Positions 23,140-34,597 are shown, counted from the first letter of the stretch. The stretch is DNA of 64,000 bases from Primulina eburnea (GCF_022965805.1 NC_133106.1:33097913-33161912), one strand, 5' to 3'. Program-made: numbers and translations. Notes: generated by a model not told the origin, from the letters alone.

Positions 23140-24183
23140 AGAGAAAAAAATTATAAATACCTTCATATTGGATTAGTCCAAGTTGGGATAAAACTTTTAA
23201 CAAAATAAGGATTAAATACCTATATTCTTGCTATTTTAAGAGATGCTAGATTCACAAACTTTGAAGACTCCTTGTTAAGTTCCGTTGAATCCAGTCTGTG
23301 TACGGGACCAATTTCTTTTGATAATCCAAATTTTTCAGTCTCCCTAAATGATAAAAATATTTTAAAATCTTTAGTTCTACAAATAAAAACTCATAATTAT
23401 AATATGCTTCAAGTTTCAATTCTCGTAGCCTTAATATTTAAAGTACATTATAAAGCCATGATTTCTGCTTTTGCGACAAAAGTAAAATTTCATAGTGAAA
23501 AAGGAGAAACTCTTTTATTACAAACAGATCTAAGAAAATCTAATACAGTAAATCCTAAACCGATTCAATGGAAAGATATAAAAATTCCAAAAGAATGGAT
23601 TTTAGAAGGTATTGTCAAAACAGAATTTATAGATCAAGAAGAACCCAACACCCAATTAAAAGAAATAACTCAATATTTAGATGGAAGAGTTAAACTTTCT
23701 TCTGATAGAACAAGTAGTCATAACAGTATATCTGATTATTCTTCAACTTCAGATACAATAGATCTAGGAAGAATATCACAAATAAACTCTCCTTATAAAA
23801 CCCAACCTAGATATCCTACTTCAGATATACCCAATTATGTAATAAGAAATGTAGATTATCCCTCAGAAATACCTAGACCTATATATACGAAAAATAGGAT
23901 AAGAAGACAATTGAATATTCCAGAACAACAATTTGAATCAGAACAAGATCCAACTAGTCCAACTTTTTCCTCAATAACAGAAAATATAATTAATGAACTA
24001 AATGTTATAGAAAAAGAATTCCAAATAGATAAAAACGTTCTACATAAGGATTTTTATGATAAACATAATAAAACAAAAAGATTACGGTTTTTTGAAAATT
24101 TTATGAATACCAGGAAAGGTATTCAAGAAAAATTCTATGAATTTATAAATAAATATAAAATTCACATTTTATTCTTAAATTGA
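23140..24183 (+). pseudogene. Pararetroviral movement protein remnant
   Basis: A 303-residue open piece (23272-24183) starts with an ESSLCTGPISF-type block and a KTHNYNM motif. These resemble the core of caulimovirid cell-to-cell movement proteins (30K superfamily). Related sequence in another frame upstream (about 23140-23271) shows that the N-terminal part is frameshifted away. The C-terminal half is rich in S, T, P and charged residues. In infection such proteins modify plasmodesmata. Here the gene is a relic. What follows (24184-24640) reads on in pieces toward the capsid region, suggesting one ancestral polyprotein. Confidence 0.75.
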
Positions 24184-24641
24184 TTTGAAATATACTCCTC
24201 TCAAAATTCTTTAGAATACCCATTTTCAAACTATGTAAATCCTTTTACAATGAGAAATAAATCACCAGAATGGGAAACCTCTAGAAAAATTAATCTAATC
24301 ATCCTCCTTTACAAGGAATTAAAATACTGGTACAAAATCAACAAATTGAAGCAATCCCTATAAAAAAATCCGGGAGATAATGATAAAATTAATATAAAAA
24401 ACATCATAACACAAAATAATTTCACAAATACAAATTTAAATACTATAGGAAAACAATTAGATAGGATAGAAAAACAAATACAAAAACAACCCACAAATAA
24501 AATAGAAACTTCGAATACATATAGAAAACTCAAAAACCCAATTTTTAAACCTTATCAAATAACTGAAAATTAAATAGTGTTAAAAATATTAAAGAGAATA
24601 ATTCTGAATTTATAAAAATAATACAAGATAAATTAAGTAAA

Positions 24642-25985
24642 ATGGTCACAACAGCTAGTAGTTCAAATCAACCTATAGATCAAACTGCTCCTGAAACACC
24701 AACCTCTAATCTTAGAATAAATACCTTAAATCATGATTCAGATATTAGTGAAATTTTAGAACAATTCCAAAATCCTACAAACAAAATCAATAAAATAGAT
24801 TGGAATCAATCTTCTCAAAAGTTACAAATTATTCATGCTCTAGATTTAGGAATAATAAAACCTATAACACAATCTCGTTTTAATGTTTCTTCCATTTATG
24901 ATTGGAACATAGATGGAATGACTGAATATAATATTCTTAGTATTTTACAACAAAGTACTATGGCAGCAAATGCCTATAAAACTCAAACAAATACACAAGA
25001 TAGAACCATAGCCGAACTCCTTATAGCTGGTTTTTCTGGCCAAATTAAGGGTTGGTGAGACTATTATCTTACAAATCAACAACAAGAAAAAATTCTAAAT
25101 TCTATAAAAACTGATGAAGATGGGATACCAATTTTAGATCAAGATGAAAATCCCCAACAAGATGCTGTAGCTACTTTAGTTCTAACAATCTCTTTATACT
25201 TTATATGTGATCCCTCACATTTAAAAGATAGAAATGCTGAATTATAATCAAATCTTAAATGTAAAAAATTAAGTGATTTTCAATGGTATAAAAATACTTT
25301 TCTAACCAGAGTCATGCTTAGGGAAGACTCTAATCAACCATTTTGGAAATAAAATTAGGAAATCATGTGGAAAACAAATAATTCCTTATAATAAATTTAC
25401 TTATGGTCAATTAATTTGTTTATCTCAACAAGAAGGTTTAAAAATATGTCAAGATCTAAAATTACAAAAACACTTAAAATGGGAAATGAAAAGAACAAAA
25501 CAAGAATTAGGAACTTTCTGTCAACATGTTGGGTGCAATAATTGTCCTTGCTTGGTAGAGCGATCGAACCATGGTGCTTGTGCTGCTGTGCAGTTTAAAA
25601 GATTTGAGTTGCACCATTACTACTAGCTATAGCTTTTGGTAAAGCGGTAAGCACTCGGTCCTACACAACAATTCGATATAAATCCTAATAAACCTTCACC
25701 TTCTAAATGCTTAGCAAATTGAAGTGAATCTTATGAAAAACCATATAGAAAAAATTTTAAATACAATAAGAAAAATATTAAATCAAAAGAAGAATTTTAT
25801 AAGAAACCTTATAGGAAAATAAAAAATTTCAAACAATATCCTAAAAAATTCTTTAAAGATATTGAATGTTATAAATATCTTAAAAAAGGACACACTGCTA
25901 ATTATTGTAGATTGAATAAACAGTTAAATGATTTAGAATTAAATGAAGAAATATTAAATAAAATTCTAATCTTTTAATTGATTCT
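24642..25985 (+). pseudogene. Pararetroviral capsid region with damaged zinc knuckle
   Basis: An open piece of 138 residues (24642-25058) is followed by coat-protein-like sequence with several stops (for example at 25056 and near 25246 and 25350). It contains blocks such as QSSTMAANAYKTQT-like text typical of caulimovirid capsids and, after a lysine-rich stretch, a C-to-H-to-C knuckle near 25868-25910. In that knuckle the second cysteine position is tyrosine (CYKYLKKGHTANYC). A 139-bp mini-LTR (25527-25665) is inserted within it. No functional capsid can be made. Confidence 0.72.
25527..25665. mobile_element. 139-bp mini solo LTR (TRIM-like), TSD CAACA
   Basis: Starts TGTTGGGTGCAATAA, ends CGGTCCTACA, and is flanked by CAACA at 25522-25526 and 25666-25670 inside the viral capsid relic. 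Size and TG...CA ends suit the LTR of a terminal-repeat retrotransposon in miniature. It contains TTGGTAGAGCG and GATCGAACC, which recall tRNA A and B boxes, so a small SINE is the alternative. The 5-bp duplication and lack of an A-rich tail favour the LTR reading. Confidence 0.68.
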
Positions 25986-26499
25986 TTTGTGTCATAATTA
26001 GAAAATTTTTCTTCTAAAGATGAAAATGAGTCTTTACAAATAGATAAATTAATTACATCTAGTAACGAATCTGAAAAACAAATTAACATGCTTTCAAAAT
26101 ATCAACAATTCCTTATTGATATTCTAAAAAACATAAATGATCTCAATATTCAAAAAGAATATCTTGATAAAATTTTAAAATCTCTCAAAAAAAAAATAAA
26201 GAAGAAAAAACAGAAATAAAATATACTACTTTACTAAATAATTCTAAAAATACTTAAGACCTAACCAATATTTTAGAAAAAAGAAAGAAAACAAAAAATA
26301 AAGAGATAACAATCCAAGATTTACAAAAGATATAAAAGAAAATAAAACTAGAACTAAAAGAATTAAAAGAGGAAAAAAACAAGATTCTGAAATAACAAAG
26401 GAATATTAGATAATATTAATATTGAAAATTACGAAGAATCTGAAGATAATGAAATTAAAAACATTCAAAACCTTGAGAAAATTCAAGAAGACTTCTTTT

Positions 26500-26874
26500 T
26501 GTATTAAGAGAAATAATATTTAGAAAATACATACTAAAAATAAATCTAATATTTTCAGAAAATTTTAAAATTAATACAATAGTCCTTTTTGATACTGGTG
26601 CTGATTTAAATTGTATAAAATCAGGGATAGTACATAAAGAATTTCAAAAAAAAAAAACTAATGAAAAACTTTCGGCTGCTAACAATTCTAAATTAAATGT
26701 TAATTCAAAAACAGAAGCATCAATATTAAACAATGAAGTTTTTATTAAAATTATATTTATTCTAGTTAATGATATACATCATACTGTAATTCTAGGAACA
26801 CCTTTTATAGGATTAATTACTCCATATAAAGTAAATAATAATTCTATCTCTTTTAATTTAATTATAAAGAATTA
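26500..26874 (+). pseudogene. Pararetroviral aspartic protease remnant
   Basis: A retropepsin-like stretch with the catalytic motif FDTGADLNCI (near 26590-26620) and the flap/C-terminal block VILGTPFIGLI (near 26790-26815). In these viruses it heads the polymerase polyprotein. Here the frame ends at 26874 with no reverse transcriptase behind it. The preceding 25986-26499 is a lysine-rich, coiled-coil-like stretch full of stops. Confidence 0.75.
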
Positions 26875-26999
26875 GAATTTGAATTCTTAGAAAAACCTCG
26901 TCCAAAAAATCTCAATTTAATAAAAACATATTCTATATACGAAAATAGCATTAATGCACTAATTCAAGGAAAAAAATTTCAAAATGATATTTCTATAAA

Positions 27000-27567
27000 A
27001 AGAATAGAAACTTATGATGATTATGAAAGAACTCTAACAAATTTATTTGATCCTTGCAGGAAAATAGCATCATCAAGCAAAGTTAATTATTCCCAACAGA
27101 AATTCCCCACGGAATTAATTTCTTTTGGAGATATCAATCTCCCTGTTTATCCTCAAAACTCACAAAAATGTTTCAGGACTTCAAGACCTTTTCATCTAGA
27201 AAAATCCCAAAAAACTTTATTAAATACAATATGGAACGTCCAACCAAACGATTCCAATCAAAAAATCATAGTCTTAAACGCCTTAGCCTATTATTTCAGT
27301 CAAATAAATCTTTCTTCCCAATCAGCACATGAATCCGATTCAGAAACCGTATTATATTATGTTGTTTACCAAGGGAAAGTGACAGGAATCTATAACCATT
27401 GGACCCGAGTGGTTGAAGTAATTAAAAATGAACAAAATTCTTTTTATAAAAGTTTTAAAACTCTTCCTGAAGCTTTAGAATCAGCAAGCCATTTTATTGG
27501 TCCAAAATACTTTTATGATTATCCAGTCAGAAAATATATAAATACCCAAGTTGTGGTAAACGAATAG
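27000..27567 (+). pseudogene. Transactivator/viroplasmin-type domain remnant
   Basis: A long open frame ends at 27567. It carries the RNase-H1-N/viroplasmin signature YYVVYQGKVTGIYNHW followed by FYKSFKTLPEALESA (27355-27490). This domain marks the caulimovirid inclusion-body/translation-transactivator protein. It directly follows the protease remnant, so the polymerase was lost near 26880-27050. The upstream part of the frame is open for about 100 residues but I see no clear ATG. Confidence 0.7.
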
Positions 27568-27699
27568 CCAATGAAAATAGTTTTCCAAAAAAGAGTTTTT
27601 ATGAAATTCCTAAAAAGATTTAAAAATTAATTTTCAATTTTGTAACCATTGCGAGACGGTGGTAAAAAATTTTAAAATACTAAATGATTCGAAATCATT

Positions 27700-28780
27700 A
27701 ATGTCTGATAAAATAAAGGAATTGACAGAAGCAGCCCTTAAGGCAAACCTTATAAACTTGGACCTTCTTAAAAAGATTCAAGATTTTGAAATAGACAAAC
27801 CATGTCTATTAGACAGATCTCAGATCTAGTCTATTTAATTCTAGCCAAAAACTGAGCCCAACAAGATTTTTTTTAGACCACTTACAGAATTAAGCATATT
27901 ACCAACCCAAATAAATGACATTATTTTCTCAAAAGCCAAAGAAAATTTCTACCAAAAATTCCAAATGATCCAAGAACTTCTTTTCTTAAAATCCGATGGC
28001 ATAAAAATTATTCCTTTAAAAGGAATAAATGAATATGTCAAACATATGATTGTGAAAAAGAAACTTTCGACATAGATAATTGTTCTTGTCAACTTCAATT
28101 CTACATCCTTTCTACCTAAATATACTTTTCATCCTTCAGAGATTTTTCCTTTCAGTTTAATAAAAAGGAAGAAAGAATAAGTATAAATTCCTTATTAGAT
28201 TTAGGATTAGTTTCACAAATCATTATTACAAATAAAGATGACATAGACAGTCTCAACAGTGTTGCCCTTAAAATTGCAATCCAATATCTCTTTGATACCG
28301 GCAATAATGAAGTAAAATTAGAAATAAGATCAACATGTCCAGAATGGATTAGAACAGATTTAGAACCAGCAGTTCACAGAATTTGGGTCAAGCCCTTTTA
28401 TAAATGGCAAACACAAAAAGCGGAACCCGAAGTCCATCATCCAACCATTTGCTGTGCTACAATCCAAAAACAAATAAAACATCGGAGATTACAGACATTA
28501 GCCTTCAAGCATAAATTTATCGAAAAAAGAAATGAAGACTACAGATTATATTTTATGAACCAGATTTACAAAATCTACAAATGAGCTCATCTCCATGCGC
28601 TGATCATTTTCCAGATTTTTATACAGATGCTCCCAAAGTTTTTTATTTTATACTAGAATGTACATTAGATTTTTAGAAGAATTAGAAGACCAGAAGATAG
28701 AAGAATCTTCTACTCCTCAGAGGAAGATATTATCGTTGAAGATTTAATCGATGAAGAAAGAATGCACAATTTAGACACGT
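27700..28780 (+). pseudogene. Decayed viral coding region before the promoter
   Basis: Coding-like sequence starting near ATG 27701 is interrupted by many stops and at least two frame changes. Readable pieces include ELTEAALKANLINLDLLKKI (near 27720) and ALKIAIQYLFDTGNNEVKLE (near 28265-28325). By position it is the last gene before the promoter, so it is probably the C-terminal part of the transactivator or a separate small protein. I do not recognise it further. Confidence 0.45.
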
Positions 28781-28782
28781 AA

Positions 28783-28962
28783 TTTTTATTTATAATTTTT
28801 GTATTTTGATTGTAATATTTGTATTAAAAAAATGAAAAATGACATCAAAATGATGCAAGCATGACAAAGACAAATAATATTCAAGATTCCGAAAATACCC
28901 TTGAAGATGTCTATAAAAAGAAGACAAGGCCTCCAAGAGAATGCAAGTTTTTTGATACCAAG
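28783..28962 (+). promoter_or_regulatory. Viral pregenomic-type promoter; right arm of the inverted repeat
   Basis: A TATA box CTATAAAAAG (28911-28920) lies downstream of an ATGACATCAAAATGATG-like activator region. It sits after the last viral gene, where caulimovirids keep their 35S-type promoter. The segment is repeated in reverse at 22904-23082. Sequence after 28962 is a CT-rich leader-like stretch. Confidence 0.65.
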
Positions 28963-29129
28963 TTTTTATTCTCTCTTCTCTTTCTTACTTTTCCTACTTT
29001 CTCCACTCACATTCAAAGTGTTCTTATCCTTCAAGCTTTATGTTCTTAAAGAATTTGTAAATCCTTTGAAGATTCATATTGAAATTCTTATTTTGAATTC
29101 AAGGTGTGTTATTTATGTGTTAAATAGTT

Positions 29130-29138
<9 letters not shown>

Positions 29139-29192
<54 letters not shown>
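29139..29192. repeat. (TA)27 microsatellite, right flank of the viral block
   Basis: A pure TA tract about 180 bp past the viral promoter segment. Confidence 0.95.
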
Positions 29193-29194
<2 letters not shown>

Positions 29195-29282
29195 AATTTA
29201 TATATATTTAGGCGGTTTATCTTTGAAAATTTTGTGGTGTTCTTTGCAAAAGTATGCTCTACATACAATCTTTAAAAAATTG

Positions 29283-29284
<2 letters not shown>

Positions 29285-29353
<69 letters not shown>
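29285..29353. repeat. (AT)n microsatellite
   Basis: A pure AT tract of about 69 bp. The 92 bp between it and the previous tract include TAGGCGGTTTA, whose reverse complement also occurs at the left flank (near 22788). Confidence 0.95.
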
Positions 29354-29358
<5 letters not shown>

Positions 29359-30037
29359 TAATTTCCTGTCAAAATGTCATTTCTAAAAAAGGAAAGATAT
29401 ATCATGAATATTGAAATATATGTACTGCAATAAATGATAATTTCATTTATTATTTGCATTGATTATATCAATTCATTTAGTTCAAATTTGAATTTAAATC
29501 ATTTTATATTAATTCAAATATAATTTATATATTATAGGTTTTTTATTATTTTTATTCAAATTGAAACTAAACTCTATTGAAAACATAAACTATATTAAAA
29601 AATTTCATCGATTATATCAATCAATTAAATTTGCGATATGATATTTTTCTTACAAACTGTATAAATAAATTTTAAATAGAAATTATTGCAATTTATATAA
29701 GCAGATTTTTTGCAAAAATAGTAATTTTTTCTCAAAATGTTATTTCTAAAAAAAGAAAGATATATCATGAATATTGCAAATGTGTACTGCAATAAATGAT
29801 TACTTCAATTATTTTTTGCATTGATTATATCAATTCATTTAATTCAAATTTGAATTTAATAAATTTTTATATTAATTTAAATGTAATTTATGTATTATAT
29901 GTTTTAATTTTTTTTTACTCAAATTGAAACTAAACTCTTTTGAAAACGTAAATTATATTAAGTTTTTGCATTGATTATATTAATAAATTTAATTACAAAC
30001 TGTATAAATAAATCTAAAATACAAATGATTGCAATGT
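29354..30037. repeat. Tandem duplication, period 363 bp
   Basis: AATAGTAATTT starts at 29354 and 29717. Both copies share GAAAGATATATCATGAATATTG, TGTACTGCAATAAATGAT and ACAAACTGTATAAATAAAT. The copies differ by many substitutions and small gaps. The sequence is strongly AT-rich and shows no gene. Confidence 0.85.
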
Positions 30038-31104
30038 TCAGTATCACTCATGAGGCAAATCATTCAAAAATACATTTTGCTATCTTAAGTAATTTCCGGC
30101 CCAAATTAATTACTAAAAAAGAAATACAATATTTAATTACTTTATTTAATTTTTCTAAAAATAAAATTGGTTGATTGTTAAAAGTTATCACTACAACAAG
30201 GTTTTCCAATGAACATTAATTTACCACTTAATAATCATAAATTTTTTATCCCAAATGAATATTATTTTGAAATTACCTTAATTTGAAAGAATTAATGCAC
30301 TGTAGTTTTCTTCCAAAATCATATGTATATTGTATATCTTGAATTGTTTTTTTAGAAATTCAAATAAGAAAGCACAAGAAAAAAAGTAAAAGAGATAGAT
30401 TCAAAAGAGTTTCAAATAGACATTAAATTACTCTCAATAAACATGTATATTACTCTCAATAATCAGAAATGTTTAACATTCAATGCATGCAATTCTAGAT
30501 TTCCATAATTTGAAAGAGTTAATGTATGTTATAATTCTTTCAAAAGCTTCCAATGTATAATTTTTTTCCCTCGGGATGTCTTATTTGAATTTTAAATTAT
30601 AAATAATACAATATTGCAAATTATATTAGAAACTAATTTTATTCAATTTATCTTACTAAATTTATCTAATCCAAAATTTAATTTTGAAATGACTCCTCTT
30701 TTCAGCACCATATATGAGTGGAATCCTCCCGAGATGTAATGTTTATTTAAATTTAGATTTGTTTGTTGTTATGAACTACCTACATATGGAAACAACAAGA
30801 ACAACGGGACATTAAGTTTGAAATTTGTCTTTCATGATTGAGAAATAAAAATTATTATTATTCTATTTGTACAAAATTTTAATTATTACATATTACTAAT
30901 GTGATAATTTTTTTCTATATTAAAAAGTTCATGGATACATGATAGTATAAAATATCCCATAATGTAAATGATTAAACCAATTCAAAAAAATTATGCGCGC
31001 ATCTTATTATAAGACACCTTATAAAATTTATTGACATTGTTTTGGATTACACATAATAAATGTTAATAAAATAAATTTTCTGATTTATATATAATTTACT
31101 TATG
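30038..31104. other. AT-rich DNA, nothing recognised
   Basis: No frame with family resemblance, no clear element ends. Plain AT-rich intergenic sequence. Confidence 0.5.
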
Positions 31105-31112
31105 ATCACATG

Positions 31113-31515
31113 TAGGGGTGGAAAAAAATACTGAAATACCGAAAAATTGTACCGAAAAAATACCGAAATTAAAAAATAATTCCGCACCGATACCGATACC
31201 GAAAATTTCGGTATTTCGTCATATACCAAAATACCGAAAATAATTTATTATTATTTTTTAAAAAAATTTAAGTTCGATATACCGAAAAAATGTCGGTATA
31301 CCGACAATTTTTCGGTATACCGACAAAATTTTCGTTGTCGGTACGGTATCCGGTATAAACTTTTTCTTATTGAAAATTCGGTATACCGAATGTGCGGTAT
31401 ACCGAATTTTCGGTATCTGTATCGGTATCGGTATGGAAAAATTCCATACCGATATTTACTGTACGGTTTACGGTACCGTAGTTCGGTATGATATACCGTA
31501 CCTTACCCACCCCTA
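31113..31515. mobile_element. hAT-type MITE (403 bp), TSD ATCACATG
   Basis: Terminal inverted TAGGGGTGG ends are flanked by identical 8-bp ATCACATG at 31105-31112 and 31516-31523, the duplication length of hAT elements. The interior is packed with GGTATACCGA and CGGTATCGGTA motifs on both strands, giving extensive self-complementarity. No coding capacity. Confidence 0.92.
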
Positions 31516-31523
31516 ATCACATG

Positions 31524-32450
31524 TTTCATTTTTTTTTCGGAATAATAGGCTGTTGTGTATATTATGAAGTGATTTTGTAGATAAAATCACAACTCATTTG
31601 GATAAAGATATTGATGAAACAATTATTGTTATCATTCAAAATGTGTCAAACACGTGTCATGTCACAAAATTGTTTGTGAATGTGGATTTAGACGAAATTA
31701 CTGAATTTTTTTTAAATTATTTCTCATTAATTTTATTGAATGTAATTTAAAAATATTTTTTTTATCACATGTTAAAAATAATAATATATAGCTTCTCGAA
31801 AATTAAAGAATTAAATATGTATCAAGGTTGGTTGTCGAAATCAATATACTAAACACGATAAGCATCATGTCATTGCATTTGTCTAACACAATCTAAAATT
31901 TTGATATATGTTAGTGATTATTAGCCAAAAAATTAATCGACATGCGTTGTTTTTAAGAAATTTTTTAAAATTAGTGAAAAAATCGTTTTGTTTTGGTTTT
32001 TATGATTATATTATTTTTTCAATTTAAATATCTATTCATTTTCACTAATTTTTAATAATATCATCCCGTACATCGCATGTGTTAAATACTAGTTTCTGAA
32101 TAAAAAGGACAATCCGAGGAAAAAAACAAACATGTGCAATTGTGGTGATGGATTTTTTTGGGGGATGCCAGCTTCTTATAAGTCTCTTCAACTTCAAATA
32201 CTGTCCCATTTTCCCGTGACGAAGAGTCCACGGAAAGAAAAAAAAATAGAATACAACTTGTAAATACGAAAACAATATGCATCGCAAGATCAACTAACAA
32301 TACAGTTTTCCGTGACGAATACTACATTAGAAAACAAATCTGATGGTGAAAGGAGAATGAAGTGAGGAAAGAATATCTATTTACTGGAAAGGCCCAGATC
32401 AGTTCTGGCCCTTCAGAGTGGGGAGGTGATTTAATTTGCTTCCAAATTTT
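31524..32450. other. AT-rich DNA, nothing recognised
   Basis: No gene or element boundary seen. Short minus-strand frames at 32045-32300 show no family resemblance. Confidence 0.5.
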
Positions 32451-32469
32451 TGGAGACTAACGAGTGGCA

Positions 32470-32760
32470 CACGACCCACCTGTTGTAGCCCGAGGACCAT
32501 GCAAGTAATTGAGCTTCGAACCTGCGATTCAGTTCGATTTAGGAGGGAGAGACTAGTGATACCCTAAGGATAAGCCCATCCAATTGAGCCCACAGCGGAT
32601 CATGGGTCTCGGCCCATCCCTAGCCAAGGTAGAAGGTCCATGAAATCAGATATTCTCCTATAAATACGAGGTTGAGCATTCAATTGAGGGATTCAAAAAG
32701 AATAACATCTATAAATACACATAAGACAAATAAAAATATGTTGTAAGTTTTGTACTTTTT
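32470..32760 (+). mobile_element. LTR-promoter-like fragment
   Basis: A stretch with more balanced composition starts near TGTTGTAGCCCGAGGACC (32481) and leads to a strong TATA box, CTCCTATAAATACGAGGTTG (32657-32676). This layout is common in plant Gypsy LTRs. The far end and target duplication are not identifiable, and a host promoter cannot be excluded. Confidence 0.3.
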
Positions 32761-33355
32761 AAATGCGTTGCACAGTTATAGTCATTATCGTATTTCCCCT
32801 CGATCATATGCATAAGAAATATTCGCCTGTGCAAAGACTTCATCCCATTTGGGCATACAAAATGCCATCAATTTTTGCATTCTTCGAGCAACACTATCTT
32901 GACCCGATATGCTTCTTTTTGGGTTTGTCATTCACGAATCCATCGTCAGATTTTTTCTGGTTCGAAAGTGACTATGATCTTTTGGTTCGGTGAATATTAG
33001 ATAAATTTTTAGCCTAAACGCTAAAATCACGCTAGTTAGATAAAGTGTATTGGACAATCTCTATCTGATAAGCTCGTTTGAGAAAACATTGTTATCAATT
33101 TTTATGTTGCTTAACTAGTTCTAAGCTCAAACCTACTGGAAAATTGGTTAAAAATAGTATGTTGTCAAAAATATTTAAATTGAAAATCTGCCATACCAAT
33201 ATAATAATAATAACTTTATCAACTTAAATAATAATATTTTTCGTTTAATGAATAATGCCATAAAGACCTATTTTAGTAAATATATAATTAGCATTTCACC
33301 GTCATATTCCATTCATTTTCCAAAATTCAAAAATTCATGCAGTGTTAATTTATAC

Positions 33356-33884
33356 TGTTAAAAGAGAAGGTGACTCTCAAGTTTGTAGTTGTGAAGGATA
33401 CTCCAAAAGGATTGGCTTATCTGGTAGTTAGGATACTTAACTATAAGTCGGTTAGTCAGAAGCTTTGGGGTAGAGGTTGAGATGGACAACTGGAAAAAAG
33501 GCTTGAGAGAGTTCAACCGGGAGTTATCTCTTGTGGACAAGTATATATAAAGATATATCTTGGTTAAAGGAAACAAGAGAGATCGAGAGCTTGACAGGAA
33601 AAACAAACCAAGAAGAAGTGCACCGATAGGGAGAAAAAGTTGAGAGTATTTGAGAGTGAAAAGAGATATCATTTGTGATTCAATTTTTGGCTATTGTTTT
33701 GTGCACTTGTAATCTGTTTTTCTGTGGAATTCATCAATAAAAGGTTTGGCTGGTTCTTTCGTGAATGTAGGCGTTTTTCATCGCCGAACCACGTATATGA
33801 TAGTGTCATGCAAAAGCAGTAGATTACATTCATTGTTTGTGCCGTGAGTGTGTTCATATCCCAGTTGATCGATTATTCTTAACA
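33356..33884 (+). mobile_element. Copia solo LTR (529 bp), TSD TATAC
   Basis: Ends TGTTAAAAGAG and ATTCTTAACA are flanked by TATAC at 33351-33355 and 33885-33889. TATATATAAAG (near 33542) and TCAATAAAAGGTTTGGCT (near 33732) give promoter and polyadenylation layout. GTGAATGTAGGC, then CCGAACCACGTAT, is a signature also seen in the LTR at 37939-38488. No primer-binding site follows, so it is a solo LTR and not the 5' LTR of the copia fragment 70 bp away. Confidence 0.87.
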
Positions 33885-33956
33885 TATACAAAGTACAGAT
33901 ATGTTAATATATTAATGACTTAGTCATATAAAGACTTTCGAGTTTGAGCCACGATA

Positions 33957-34597
33957 TTGAATGCTGGCTTACCAAAGACTTTCTGGGGTGAGGCAATCAC
34001 CACTGCCTGTTATCTAATCAATAGGTGTCCATCAACTGCCTTAAACTTCAAGACCCCTATGGAACTCTGGAAAGGATCTCCTACAGATTATTCAAACTTC
34101 AGAGTATTTGGATGCTTAGCATATGCGTATGTAAAACAAGATAAATTGGATGCGAGGGCTCTTAGGTGTATTTTTATCGGATATCCAGAAGGTGTAAAGG
34201 GCTATAAAGTCTGGAATCTCGAGCTCACAGGACCTCGATGCTTTAACTCAAGGGACATAACATTTGATGAATCCAAAATGGGATACACCTACAGAACCAA
34301 AAATTCCTTGACAGAAGGAATGAATGACTCAGGCTTATAAATTGAGGTGGAGAATCAAAGAGAGGAAAAGAAGCAAGAAGCTGAAAAACATCATGAAGAT
34401 GATAATGATCAAAGCAACATAGAACAAGAAAGACAATCAGAAGGAAAAGACAATAGTTACATGCTTGCTAGGGATCAAGTAAGGAGAGAAATAAGACCAC
34501 CACAAAGATTTGCACAAGCTGATATAGTCTCATATGCACTCGCAATAGCAGAACAGGTGGAGCACTTAGAACCAACCTCATACAAGGAAGCCACCAC
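33957..34597 (+). pseudogene. Copia integrase C-terminus and linker
   Basis: GLPKTFWGEAITTACYLINR and the block FRVFGCLAYAYVKQDKLDAR are the conserved end of copia integrase. KCIFIGYP-type text (RCIFIGYPEGVKGYKVW) and RDITFDES follow. A stop at 34338-34340 precedes an E/K/Q-rich linker (34347-34560) leading to reverse transcriptase. The N-terminal catalytic part of integrase is absent. Confidence 0.82.

Larger units (their letters stand above)
22904..28962 (+). mobile_element. Endogenous pararetrovirus (Caulimoviridae), rearranged and decayed
   Basis: Plus-strand remnants of viral genes occur in the order movement protein, capsid with zinc knuckle, aspartic protease, transactivator/viroplasmin-type domain, then promoter. 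No reverse transcriptase or RNase H domain is visible, so a large internal part of the polymerase is gone. Stops and frameshifts affect every gene. The left end is a copy of the promoter segment in reverse orientation. The gene order and a movement-protein-to-capsid continuity recall cavemoviruses and solendoviruses, but the genus is not resolved. Composition is very AT-rich, as in many such viruses. It is defective as it stands. Confidence 0.85.

Noticed and set aside
25545..25575. tRNA gene suggested by TTGGTAGAGCG and GATCGAACC
   Set aside because: The boxes are too close together and no cloverleaf or acceptor stem can be formed; it is part of the mini-LTR.
28901..29275. 124-residue frame running through the TA tract
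   Set aside because: Half of it is YIYIYI from the microsatellite; the rest has no family resemblance.
22695..29353. CRISPR-like array or bacterial system
   Set aside because: Repeats are simple microsatellites; the whole window is plant nuclear DNA and nothing prokaryotic is present.
33356..33884. 5' LTR of the copia fragment at 33957
   Set aside because: A perfect TATAC duplication flanks the LTR itself, no primer site follows, and gag and protease are absent.
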